Of a DNA stretch of 64,000 nt, positions 24,457 through 33,000 are shown one piece after another; the first letter of the stretch is position 1, and every line of letters starts with the position of its first letter. The notes below the pieces were generated by a model. The model ran no database searches. It was not told the origin of the DNA and was given only the letters and a program-made list of their open reading frames with translations. This DNA comes from Bacillota bacterium (lineage in GTDB: Bacteria > Bacillota > Desulfotomaculia > Desulfotomaculales > Pelotomaculaceae), in assembly GCA_029555205.1 (NCBI GenBank), contig JAKPTB010000104.1:62001-126000 (forward strand), read 5' to 3'. The translations under genes and the position numbers were made by a program.

Positions 24457-27400
24457 CTTGTCTTATCCTCCAATAGAGGACCCGTCTCAATTCCGTCCGG
24501 ATAGGGGCTGGATATACCGTTGCGTGTACTGTATCCAGGACGCTGTTTCTCTGTCCCAAAATCAATTACATTCATATAGTCGGCTTTTCTGCTGGAAAAC
24601 ACCTTGCCCGGGACTTCCAGTTGGAATTTCCTATAAAAGGTATCCAGGGTAAGTTTCAGATCCTCATTTCTGAAATCCCCGAAGTTATATTCAAAGTCCC
24701 CTTTATATACAGTGACTCTGTAAGTTTTGCTGTTCTGGCCGTCTTCAGCGTATACCTTAATTTCAATGACGTTTGTGTCGGAATCCAGGACTACAGGCAG
24801 ATTAATTTCAGCGGCATTTAAAACATTTTCCACCCCGTTTACTGTAACCGTGCAGATCCTGGAGCCTTCGTCGCTGACCGCCGCCGTAAGAACCGTATCA
24901 TTCACCTCCCTGGAAACAGCGGCTGTGTATTCCTCCCTCTCCCCTGCAAACTGCGGGTTCAGTTCAATTCCGCTCAGCTCCAGGCTGGAAAGACCGGCTC
25001 CGGTTCCTGCCGGGGCTATATTGATGCGCAGGGTGGCCAGATCGTCTTTTTCCGATTTAGCCATCAATTCTATTTTGACACCGTATTCCACGCCGTCATC
25101 GCCGGGGTTGCCGCTGCCCAGAGGCAGGCCATTTACTGTTGCACCGTAAAGTTCATTATAGGGCGTCCCGTCCTCATGGGTAATTCTCGTGCTGTAGATA
25201 TCACGCGCCGGGATTACACAACTGCCGGCAATGTTGTTAAAGTATGCCTTTATTCCATCAGAATATAAACCTGCGTAGTAGCCGTAATAATCGTCAAAAG
25301 TGGTTACCGGCGCTTTCGGCTCAAAAGTCCACGGACCGCCGGGAACACCCCTGACACTGCTGAGATTGATTTCCTGGCTGGGCTGCAAGGTCAGAGCCGC
25401 ATCGTAACTGGCTGTATAAGGGCTCAGCTGATAACCGGAATCACCCAGCCGCATCGGTTCATAATTCATGTCCACAACCAGCAACTGGTACTTCGGGCCG
25501 ATGCTGGGGGGATCAAAATTCTGCTCCGCCAGGTTATATGTGCTGGAATATTTGGCATTACGGTAGTAAAGCAGCGCGCCCGGGATATTGTAAGGTACGC
25601 GTTCGACCCTCCACTCGTTCTCATTTTTGATCGTAGTTACATAAGCTGTTCGGAGGCTCTGGTCATATTTGGTGGGAGCCCGCCACTCAACCAGGTAATA
25701 GTTGGCATAACGCTCGGTGTAAGGCGCGACAACCCAGCCGGGCTCCGAATTTGTCCAGCCGTTGATTGACGATTCTGTGGATGTTTCAAAGTTGTCAATT
25801 AATTCATTGTTCAACATGATGTTGTCCACCCACCAGCCGTCAAGGGTAACTGCAGCATCGGTTTTGTAGAGCAGGCGAAGCGTTACGGTCTTACCCCGGT
25901 AGGGCGACAGGTCGAAATAAAGCTTGCCCTGACCTTTGCCGGTGAGGCCGCACCCCAGATTATTGCCGTTCGGATTGGCCGAGGTGAATTTTCCGTCTAA
26001 TTCTTCGAGGATGTCCCAGGTGTCCCCGTCCTTGATCATCACGTAACCGTAGTCCCAGCCTTCTTCTATATCCCAGTATGCATCGAAATTCAAATAGACG
26101 GCGTCACTTACAGAAATCTCGCGGTCCAGGGTCAGTTCAACATTGTTTCTGTTCTTAAAAGTATAGGCGCATTTGCCGCTGCCGGCTTTATTATCAATTT
26201 CTTCGATTATGTCAGGCAGGTTGAGGCGTAACCCTTTATAAGTATTGACCGGGGTCTCTTCCAGCTGGCCGATGGTAACCACGGCAGGCTGGTCATAATC
26301 CAGGACAGCCATTGGTTCCTGCCAGTTCAAGAATCCCATGCCTTCACACTGGGCAATTTCGCGAAACCACAGCGGCATCCCCACCGGCACTGCGCCGCCC
26401 AGCCAGCCGCCCCAGGAACCGCCTGACATGATGCTCCAAAAACCAATCGAGTTATTATAATCGTTTGTGTACAAATCGGGCAGGCCAAAGAAATTATGGC
26501 CGAATTCTTCCACAAGCACGCCGAGATTGGCGTTTTCAGGCTGCATGGTGTACGGTCCGATGTAGATATCATCTGTTGCTGTGCCGGGGTCGCCCTCATA
26601 GACCTTATAGCCTTCAGGCCAATAGTTGAAGTTGCGCAGGTCGCTGCTGTGCGACCAGATGGCAAAATCCCCCTCGGCCCCGCCGCCTGCCTCCTGCCCG
26701 CAGCCGGCGTGGATCAACCAGAAGGTATCGACAAAACCGTCCCGGTTGCCGTCGTACTTCTTCCAGAAAGCGTCCGGACCGGTTTCGTTATAATATTCCG
26801 GATGGGCCTCCTGGAACTTGTCCACCGCGTCAATGACCAGCTGGGCCACCGGTATGTTCCTACCCTCGACAATGGCACCGCCGCCATGAATGTATTCATC
26901 CACATCCGCGCCGTAGTAACCCTCGCTGTGGTCAACGGTGACCCAGCCTTCAACGGAACCGCGGATTTTAACGTTGCCTTCGCCCGCCACATGATCATAG
27001 TAATCCTGCACCGTGTACCCGGCCAGGTTTATGCCCTGCTGTCCGTCGTAAGGATCGGTGAGATCCATCCGGACACGCCCCACACCCTCGTAACCGAAAA
27101 TAAGCTTTTCATAGAACTTGGCGTCGGCTGTCAAGTCCGGGTCGTACCAGATTGTGTTGTTATCCCCGGAACCCGGGTGGGGAATCTGCCCCTTCAACGG
27201 GCCGCTGGTTGTTACAGTCTCCCCTGACATCAACTGGAATGTATCAGTACCGCCGAACTCCACCGCCAGGGCAAATACTGTTGCCTCCACCGGCTGGATG
27301 GCCCGGGGGGTGTCCATAGTCTTTATTTCGCTTTCGCGCTGTAAGGCGTTCTCCCTGACCTGCGGGGAAATCCAGGCATCATGCCTGCTAAAGAAGTCTT

Positions 27401-27728
27401 TGTAATAGTCCTCAACCGCGGATCTTACCTGTGCCTCCGTTGCGTTCAAGGGAATTGCCTGCTTATTCTGCAAATAATCCTTTACAACCTCTTCCCTGGG
27501 AACAACAGGGCGTTCACGGTACAGGCGGAAAGTCCCTACGGGAACCGCCGGTTTTTTATAGATCGCCGGCGCTTTTTGCAGCACTAAAAAGTCGACCTCA
27601 TCGCTCTCACTTGCCAGGCCCGGCGGCGGCTGACAGGTAAAAAAGGTACAGGCCAGGAAAAGCGTTGACAGAACAAAGACCAAAATGCCAAAACCGGAAT
27701 ATTTACTCCCTTTGTTCCGCCTCATCAA
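24270..27728 (-). CDS. large secreted M6-like (immune inhibitor A-type) metalloprotease
   Basis: 1152 residues. Signal peptide: basic start, hydrophobic stretch about 14-32, Ala-Ser near 40. Propeptide-like region, then an M6 peptidase domain with SVEGWVTVDHSEGYY, FWLIHAGCGQEAGG and a zinc-site region EEFGHNFFGLPDLYT near residues 404-418. The first His of HExxH is Glu here, and one residue is inserted before the GLPD. Next a jelly-roll/MAM-like part (WDYGYVMIKDG, WWVDNIMLN), then a cadherin-like beta-sandwich domain at about 905-1010 (LSSLELSGIEL, YTAAV, YRVTVYKG). The ~60-codon tail is duplicated upstream of the gene. ATG 27728 with AAGGAGGT. Export to the surface or medium expected; whether it is an active protease is open. 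Confidence 0.87.
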   Translation of the reverse strand: MMRRNKGSKYSGFGILVFVLSTLFLACTFFTCQPPPGLASESDEVDFLVLQKAPAIYKKPAVPVGTFRLYRERPVVPREEVVKDYLQNKQAIPLNATEAQVRSAVEDYYKDFFSRHDAWISPQVRENALQRESEIKTMDTPRAIQPVEATVFALAVEFGGTDTFQLMSGETVTTSGPLKGQIPHPGSGDNNTIWYDPDLTADAKFYEKLIFGYEGVGRVRMDLTDPYDGQQGINLAGYTVQDYYDHVAGEGNVKIRGSVEGWVTVDHSEGYYGADVDEYIHGGGAIVEGRNIPVAQLVIDAVDKFQEAHPEYYNETGPDAFWKKYDGNRDGFVDTFWLIHAGCGQEAGGGAEGDFAIWSHSSDLRNFNYWPEGYKVYEGDPGTATDDIYIGPYTMQPENANLGVLVEEFGHNFFGLPDLYTNDYNNSIGFWSIMSGGSWGGWLGGAVPVGMPLWFREIAQCEGMGFLNWQEPMAVLDYDQPAVVTIGQLEETPVNTYKGLRLNLPDIIEEIDNKAGSGKCAYTFKNRNNVELTLDREISVSDAVYLNFDAYWDIEEGWDYGYVMIKDGDTWDILEELDGKFTSANPNGNNLGCGLTGKGQGKLYFDLSPYRGKTVTLRLLYKTDAAVTLDGWWVDNIMLNNELIDNFETSTESSINGWTNSEPGWVVAPYTERYANYYLVEWRAPTKYDQSLRTAYVTTIKNENEWRVERVPYNIPGALLYYRNAKYSSTYNLAEQNFDPPSIGPKYQLLVVDMNYEPMRLGDSGYQLSPYTASYDAALTLQPSQEINLSSVRGVPGGPWTFEPKAPVTTFDDYYGYYAGLYSDGIKAYFNNIAGSCVIPARDIYSTRITHEDGTPYNELYGATVNGLPLGSGNPGDDGVEYGVKIELMAKSEKDDLATLRINIAPAGTGAGLSSLELSGIELNPQFAGEREEYTAAVSREVNDTVLTAAVSDEGSRICTVTVNGVENVLNAAEINLPVVLDSDTNVIEIKVYAEDGQNSKTYRVTVYKGDFEYNFGDFRNEDLKLTLDTFYRKFQLEVPGKVFSSRKADYMNVIDFGTEKQRPGYSTRNGISSPYPDGIETGPLLEDKTSLYKSKDKENPPVRIHLSHKDEEIKLEALCIGGSADLCLAVVYDLKARRAYILYDRLGVEKK

Positions 27729-27937
27729 TATTACCTCCTTATACCAGTAATTTTTACACGGTCATCCGCTGCTGATAACCACCCAGCTCACAAATATTGG
27801 GCTGCTGTCATGTCGCAAGGGGTCGACCGCTGTCTGAAGAGTTTAATATATGAAAATTCTACCACTTTTATTTTTTTCCTCTGGTAATTTATTGCATCAA
27901 TTGTTTATTAAACTAGAATTTTTATGGGCATGTTAAA
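27729..27937. other. upstream region of the protease gene
   Basis: AT-rich leader region with no gene. No promoter with good spacing identified. Bounded on the far side by repeat copy B. Confidence 0.35.
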
Positions 27938-28264
27938 GGAAAAAGCGGCCTGACGCCGCTTTTTCCTTTTATTCTTAGTACAGCTTCCAAAGAAAGCCGG
28001 GTAACGGGTACGAAAGAGGGGCTTTAACATCTCAGGCAAAACTACCCTGCAGCCCTTACAGAGCTTATTTTAAATCTTATTTTTTTCGACACCCAGTCTA
28101 TCGTACAGAATATACGCCCTTCTTGCCTTGAGATCGTAAACGACGGCTAAACAGATATCAGCTCTCCCCCCTATGCACAGGGCTTCCAGCTTGATCTCCT
28201 CATCCTGGTGGGAGAGGTGAATCCAGACTGGCGGATCATCCTTATCTTTACTTTTTTATTAGGC
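27938..28264. repeat. ~330-bp direct repeat, copy B
   Basis: Same order as copy A: terminator hairpin, ~100 bp spacer, then the 3' end of a protease gene; similarity ends abruptly near 28264 (TTTACTTTT). Confidence 0.88.
28070..28262 (-). pseudogene. 3' remnant of a second M6 protease gene
   Basis: Encodes HLSHQDEEIKLEALCIGG and AVVYDLKARRAYILYDRLGV, nearly identical to the end of the intact protease. One T is missing from the final T run, moving the stop a few codons on. No upstream coding part remains; the region next to it is the leader of the divergent stalk-protein gene. Confidence 0.8.
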
Positions 28265-28415
28265 GCTATTTTACCCCTGGACCCTGTCACATTGCCCGGT
28301 TCTGATGTGTTAAAATGTTAGAGGTTGTTTATTTAAAGTTAAAAAGAAAGGAAAAGGAGGTCTGCACCTGGTTCGCGAAGAAGTGTATCTTAAATATTTG
28401 AACAGGGGTGATCGC

Positions 28416-29708
28416 ATGAAAAGGAAGTTTATTCTTACACTGGCATTTGTACTGTTACTGGCATTCGCAGCGGTTCCTGCATTTGCTTCTGAAAATGTCC
28501 AACTGCAGGTGAACGGAGATGTGGTGTCGCCGCCCTGCTTGTCCCTTGTGAACAACGTCAGCATGATTCCCCTGGACACTTATGTCGGTCTTGCCGGCGC
28601 CGATGTCCAGTGGACCTCTGATAGCGAATTTGTCATTACGGAAAACGGTGTGAATTTGAGCATGGCCCTGGGGAAAAAAGAAGCGTCACTGGACGGCAGC
28701 GCCCTGACACTGCCCCTGGAGCCGTTTAAAACAGATGACGGCGTTTTTATCCCCCTCCGGGCTGTGAGCGAAGCCTTTGGCTTTGTGGTTGACTGGGACG
28801 GGGAGCAGCAGCTGGTTACGCTGACCCGCAGCGAAACCAGGGACGGCATGACGGTGTCCGATTTGCTGGCCAAGTCGATAGAGGCAAGCAAGATCTTTAA
28901 CACTTACGCCATGGAAGGCCTCTTCAAGATTGACATGGATGTAGAGGCAGACGGGGAAGCCGTTGGGGAAGTCCCCCAGAATATGACCTCGAAGCTATCC
29001 GGCCAAATTCAAAACGAACCCTTCTCCGTATATATGAAACAAACTATAGATCCCGGGTCCGTTGCCCCGGAGACCGGAGAAAAAATCCCGGAAATGGTTG
29101 TAGAAACATTTATGAACCAGGAAAAAATGTATATGAAGCTGCCTGAGCAGGAGGACTGGATCGTACTGGACCTGCCGTTTTCCCCGGAATTGTGGAAACA
29201 ACAGCAGGATATCCAGTCAGACCCCCTGAAGGCTGCCGAACTGATGAAGGAAATGGGCATATTCTTGAACTACGGTAACGATGTGACTGTAAATGATACG
29301 GATTATTATGTCGTCAACGCCACCCTGGACATGGATAAATTTAAAGAAGGATATCAAAAGCTGTTCCAGCAGGTTTTACAGGGAATGCCGCAGGGAGCGT
29401 ATGAGCAGAATATCCAGGAAGTATTTGAAAACGCTTTGCTCGATTACAGTTACTCCGTCCTGATTAACAAGGAAACGCTGATCAGCGACATGATCTACCT
29501 TGAAGCCCGGCTGCAAATGACCATGGATGTTCCCCGGTCTGAAGAGCCGGATGTTAGCGCTCCACAGGAGTTTAAGATGAATATGAAGATGAAGGGCGAC
29601 TTCACCATCACCGACCTCGGCGCTCCCTTTAATGCCCCGGACGTCAGTAACGCCAAAAAAATAGAAACATTGGAATCAGAAACACCGCCCGCTCCCACTA
29701 ACGAATAA
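28416..29708 (+). CDS. secreted stalk-domain (copper amine oxidase N-like) protein with DUF6612-type C-terminus
   Basis: 430 residues from ATG 28416 (GGGGTG eight bases upstream); the open frame extends 11 codons further without a site. Signal peptide 1-24 (LAFVLLLAFAAVPAFA). Residues about 25-135: copper amine oxidase N-terminal-like stalk domain (VSMIPLDTYVGLAGADVQW, FIPLRAVSEAFGFVVDW). Remaining part resembles lipoprotein-like DUF6612 beta folds (STYAMEG-type NTYAMEGLFKIDMD; MYMKLPEQEDWI). Extracellular, function unknown. Single gene; a strong hairpin pair follows. Confidence 0.82.
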   Translation: MKRKFILTLAFVLLLAFAAVPAFASENVQLQVNGDVVSPPCLSLVNNVSMIPLDTYVGLAGADVQWTSDSEFVITENGVNLSMALGKKEASLDGSALTLPLEPFKTDDGVFIPLRAVSEAFGFVVDWDGEQQLVTLTRSETRDGMTVSDLLAKSIEASKIFNTYAMEGLFKIDMDVEADGEAVGEVPQNMTSKLSGQIQNEPFSVYMKQTIDPGSVAPETGEKIPEMVVETFMNQEKMYMKLPEQEDWIVLDLPFSPELWKQQQDIQSDPLKAAELMKEMGIFLNYGNDVTVNDTDYYVVNATLDMDKFKEGYQKLFQQVLQGMPQGAYEQNIQEVFENALLDYSYSVLINKETLISDMIYLEARLQMTMDVPRSEEPDVSAPQEFKMNMKMKGDFTITDLGAPFNAPDVSNAKKIETLESETPPAPTNE

Positions 29709-29757
29709 GTTTAATAAATCCTGTCCGGCCTGAACCGGGTACCCCTTGAACAATAAG

Positions 29758-29793
29758 GCAAGCCCTTTTCCTGTCATCAGGAATTAAGGGCTT
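29758..29793. terminator. hairpin after the stalk-protein gene
   Basis: AAGCCCTT-TTCCTG tcat CAGGAA-TTAAGGGCTT, a 14-bp stem with a 2-nt bulge. Confidence 0.5.
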
Positions 29794-29797
29794 CAAC

Positions 29798-29830
29798 AAA
29801 AATAACCGGCCCGAAAACCGGTTATTTTTT
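29798..29830 (+). terminator. terminator, convergent intergenic
   Basis: AAAATAACCGG / CCGGTTATTTT followed by TTTG; overlaps the stop codon region of the DUF4912 gene on the other strand. Works for the plus-strand gene and, with its A run, possibly for both. Confidence 0.75.
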
Positions 29831-30250
29831 GTCCCCGGAAGACCAGGAGCTTGAGCTGAAGGTTGCGGGGGAAACGGGATCGGGGTCCTGGTCCGGGCTG
29901 TATTTTTCCGCAGGCCGTTCAAGGGGTGTAACAACCGAATTTGACCGCAATAGCGGGTAGAATTCATTCCCATTGTTAACAATCCCAATTTCGCAGTTAT
30001 AGGACCGGCCCGGTTCAACCCCGGAAAAGTAGTGGCTCCTTCTGGACGGGTCGAGATCCGTAGTGAGGTATGGCCCCCGGCCCTGTACATTTAACCTGAT
30101 CTGTACCCCTTTTTTCTCGCTTAATACGTTTTTCAGACCCGGGGACAATTCCCAGTAAACGTAAAGTACCCTCGGGCTTTGCACCAGCAAATGCAGCGCG
30201 TTCTCATTGTAGTCCGGCGGTAAAGGAATTTGGCCGTAATTTTTATCCAC
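29822..30250 (-). CDS. DUF4912-domain protein
   Basis: 142 residues. DUF4912 pattern: LHLLVQSPRVLYVYWEL near residues 19-35, a beta-sandwich (PapD/Ig-like) fold, and SVVTPLERPAE; low-complexity Ser-rich tail. Usually found in Firmicutes alone or next to glycogen-branching-like genes; role unknown. No signal peptide. GTG/ATG start at 30250 preceded by AAGGGGGGAT. Single gene. Confidence 0.8.
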   Translation of the reverse strand: MDKNYGQIPLPPDYNENALHLLVQSPRVLYVYWELSPGLKNVLSEKKGVQIRLNVQGRGPYLTTDLDPSRRSHYFSGVEPGRSYNCEIGIVNNGNEFYPLLRSNSVVTPLERPAEKYSPDQDPDPVSPATFSSSSWSSGDKK

Positions 30251-30319
30251 TCAAGATCCCCCCTTTGTTATAAGTAATTGGACAAAGGAAGGTAATATCC
30301 TCCAGGAGTGGATAATTTA

Positions 30320-31219
30320 TTATATTATATTCTTGTTTGTGAATTTAACCTGCCGGTCAAGGTATTGGACGGCGTTCAGCGCAGCTACCTGTCCCTCGCC
30401 TGCCGCCTTGGCCAATTGGTAAGGCTTTCCGGTGCAGTCACCAGCCGCGTAAACACCGGGGATATTGGTTTTATAATCGTGGTCCACCCGGACATGGTTG
30501 TTCTCTATAACGAGTCCCTCCAGGAGACGGTCCGGTAAATAGGTATCCCTGTAAATAAAGAAACCCTGCACGGGCAGTTCCCGGCCTTCCAGCTGAATTA
30601 GTGAAAGGAAATCATTCCCTCTCACAGCCAGCACCCGGTCGTAAATGACTTCAATCCCCGGCTTCAGCCCGTCAATGTCACTCCTTTGACCGGCGCCGGC
30701 AATAAAGTAAACCTTACGGCAAAACGCTGCCAGGTAATTGGCATCTTCTACAGCCCCGGAGGCACCGGCAAAGACAGCCACATCCCTATCCTCGAATAAA
30801 GGTCCGTCACAGGTGGCACAATAGCTTATTCCTTTGCCGGTAAACTCCCGCTCTCCCTCGAACAGCTCATTAACAGTTACACCTGTGGCGATAATCACAG
30901 CCCCGGCTTGATAAGCCCTTTCCCCGGTCAGTACAGAGAAACCGCCGCCGTTAACCGGGCGAATTGACTTAACTTTAACCTGATGGATGGGAATGTCCAG
31001 CAGGCGGGCATGCTCAAGAAACTTTTCCCTCAACTCGCTTCCTTTAATTTCCGGAAGACCGAGGTAATTGCTGACCAGGGGTGACTTCTGCAGTTTTGGC
31101 GTGCAGAGTTCCCCTCCCAGCAGGATTACTGTTTTTTTCCTGACCCTGGCGTTGACTGCGGCTGAAAGCCCGGCCGGGCCGCAGCCGATAACGGCAAGGT
31201 CGTATTTCTCCTCAGCCAT
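30320..31219 (-). CDS. thioredoxin-reductase-like flavoprotein lacking NADPH motifs
   Basis: 299 residues, thioredoxin reductase fold. FAD site VIGCGPAGLSAAVNA, redox pair CATC near residue 133, C-terminal AAGDCTGKPYQLAKAAGEG. In NADPH-dependent enzymes the second domain has GGGDSAxEE and HRRxxxR; here the first reads FAGASGAVEDAN and the Arg-rich motif is absent (FIAGAGQRSDID). This is the pattern described for ferredoxin-dependent flavin thioredoxin reductases of clostridia, so electrons may come from ferredoxin (inference). ATG 31219 with GGGAG. Divergent from the pyruvate-kinase-C-like gene. Confidence 0.88.
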   Translation of the reverse strand: MAEEKYDLAVIGCGPAGLSAAVNARVRKKTVILLGGELCTPKLQKSPLVSNYLGLPEIKGSELREKFLEHARLLDIPIHQVKVKSIRPVNGGGFSVLTGERAYQAGAVIIATGVTVNELFEGEREFTGKGISYCATCDGPLFEDRDVAVFAGASGAVEDANYLAAFCRKVYFIAGAGQRSDIDGLKPGIEVIYDRVLAVRGNDFLSLIQLEGRELPVQGFFIYRDTYLPDRLLEGLVIENNHVRVDHDYKTNIPGVYAAGDCTGKPYQLAKAAGEGQVAALNAVQYLDRQVKFTNKNII

Positions 31220-31343
31220 ATTAAACTCCCTTTTTCTATTAAGTATTCCCCATGATCACTGGCTGTATTTAGGAGGATTGATTTGCAGAAGGCCTGGAAG
31301 TTGGTTTAGAATATTGACGAGGACATCGAAGGGAAGTGATTTT

Positions 31344-31895
31344 ATGTACTGGAATGGACAGGGCGGGGAAAACACCCGGGCAACCGTCGCCGCGGCCCTG
31401 AAAAGGGCTGGAGAACTGGGCGTGAAACACCTTGTGGTGGCTTCCTGCTCCGGAAAATCGGCGGCCTTACTCCTGGAGCAAAACCATCAACTGGAAATTA
31501 TCTGCGTCACCCACCAGGTGGGCTTTTACAAACCCGGCGAAGATGAACTGGCAGTAGAGACCAGAAGCCAGCTTACTGCAGGAGGTGTCCGGGTTCTGAC
31601 CACAACTCACCTCATGGCCGGCCTGGACAGGGCCTGCAGGATTAAATTCGGAGGGGTTTACCCGGCTGAAATTGTGGCAAGCGCCTTGAGAATCCTGGGG
31701 CAGGGCCTGAAAGTGTGCGTGGAGGTCAGCGTCATGGCTTTGGATGCGGGATTGATTCCCTACGGAGTTGATATCATCTCCCTGGGTGGTACCGGTGAGG
31801 GTCTTGACACTGCAGCCGTAATCAGACCCGCCCATTCCCAGAACTTCTTCGATACCAGGGTGCGGGAGATTATCTGCAAACCCCGGGACTTCTAG
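31344..31895 (+). CDS. pyruvate-kinase C-terminal-like domain protein
   Basis: 183 residues from ATG 31344 with GGGAAGTG upstream. The fold is that of the PK_C (alpha/beta) domain standing alone: LKRAGELGVKHLVVASCSGKSA, LEIICVTHQVGF, GVRVLTTTHLMAGLDRA, DIISLGGTGEGLDTA. Such proteins occur in archaea and clostridia without the catalytic barrel; function unknown, perhaps nucleotide or effector binding. Single gene followed by a GC-rich hairpin. Confidence 0.82.
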   Translation: MYWNGQGGENTRATVAAALKRAGELGVKHLVVASCSGKSAALLLEQNHQLEIICVTHQVGFYKPGEDELAVETRSQLTAGGVRVLTTTHLMAGLDRACRIKFGGVYPAEIVASALRILGQGLKVCVEVSVMALDAGLIPYGVDIISLGGTGEGLDTAAVIRPAHSQNFFDTRVREIICKPRDF

Positions 31896-31930
31896 CCATG
31901 TTTGATTTAAAAAACATTCTTATCATTGCC

Positions 31931-31962
31931 AGGGCCCGGCGGGAAAACCGCCGGGCCTGGTT
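31931..31962 (+). terminator. GC-rich hairpin after the PK-C-like gene
   Basis: GGCCCGGCGG gaaaa CCGCCGGGCC, 10-bp perfect stem; poor T tract (TGGTTAT). Confidence 0.5.
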
Positions 31963-32020
31963 ATACACGCTTGACAAGTAAGTATTAAGCTATTTTCTGG
32001 CCGCTCCCTCACTAGTTTAT

Positions 32021-32890
32021 TTACGGGATTACTTTTGTTAAAGGGTATTCGATAATGTCCTGGGCGCCAGCCTTTTTCAACAAGGGAATTAGTTCCCTAA
32101 CCAGCCTTTCTTCCAGAATTGTTTCCACGGCCAGCCAGTCGCTCTGGACCAGTTGAGCAATTGTAGGCTGTTTCATTGCCGGCAGCACATCCAGGAGTTC
32201 CTTCAGTTTCTCCTGGGGCACGTTCATCTTCAGGCCCACTTTTGAACGGGCCCGGAGCGCCCCCTGCAGAAGGACCGCAATGCTCTGCAGCTTTTCTCTT
32301 TTCCACGGATCCTGCCAGGCCACTTTGTTGGCGTGGAGTTTCGTGGTTGACTGGAGCACGGTGGCAATTTCCCTCAGGTTATTGGCCTTCAGCGAACTGC
32401 CGGTTTCTGTGATGTCGGCAATGGCATCCACCAGGTGAGGCACCTTTACTTCCGTGGCCCCGTAGGAGTATTCAACATAGGCCTCCACGCCGTAGCGTTT
32501 TAAGTAATTCTGGGTGACCCGCACCAGTTCCGTAGCAATTCTTTTTCCCTTCAAGTCATAAACCGTATTGATATCACTGTCGTTGGCCACCGCAATGACC
32601 AGACGGATGGGGTTCGAGGTGTTTTTGGCATAAACCAGGTCAGCTACCTCCACCACGTCCGCCTCATTTTCCATAATCCAGTCAAGGCCGCTCAAGCCGG
32701 CGTCGAGAACACCATCATTGACATAACGGGGGATTTCCTGGGCGCGCATCAGGACCACTTCCAGTTCGGGGTCGTTTACCGCCGGAAAATAAGACCGGCT
32801 GCGCACCGTCAGATTAAAACCAGCCTGTTTAAATAGTTGAAAGGTAGCCTCCTGGAGGCTGCCCTTTGGTAAACCAAGGCGCAACTTCAA
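32021..32890 (-). CDS. hisG: ATP phosphoribosyltransferase, long form
   Basis: 289 residues, the long HisG with a C-terminal ACT-like regulatory domain (about 215-289: LKMNVPQEKLKELLDVLPA). First step of histidine synthesis, ATP + PRPP; inhibited by histidine through the C-terminal domain. LGLPKGSLQEAT at the start and the PRPP loop region (ADITETGSSLKANNL) near 165 are present. TTG start 32890 with AAGGAGG. An orphan: no other his gene adjoins. A consensus promoter precedes it. Confidence 0.95.
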   Translation of the reverse strand: MKLRLGLPKGSLQEATFQLFKQAGFNLTVRSRSYFPAVNDPELEVVLMRAQEIPRYVNDGVLDAGLSGLDWIMENEADVVEVADLVYAKNTSNPIRLVIAVANDSDINTVYDLKGKRIATELVRVTQNYLKRYGVEAYVEYSYGATEVKVPHLVDAIADITETGSSLKANNLREIATVLQSTTKLHANKVAWQDPWKREKLQSIAVLLQGALRARSKVGLKMNVPQEKLKELLDVLPAMKQPTIAQLVQSDWLAVETILEERLVRELIPLLKKAGAQDIIEYPLTKVIP

Positions 32891-32934
32891 GAAATACTCC
32901 TCCTTCGGAATTGACAGGTATAGTATACTGTAAA

Positions 32935-32963
32935 AGTATATCCTCCAGCCCCGGGGGTGTCAA
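32935..32963 (-). promoter_or_regulatory. promoter of hisG
   Basis: TTGACA (minus 32963-32958), 17-bp spacer, TATACT (minus 32940-32935). A short palindrome GTATAGTATAC lies just downstream, about 30 bp before the start codon. Confidence 0.75.
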
Positions 32964-33000
32964 TACCGCAAGAAGTCTACCTTCCGCCGGAAAAATGCTT

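Noticed and set aside
26496-27227. 243-codon plus-strand frame inside the protease gene
   Set aside because: Antisense shadow of a GC-biased real gene.
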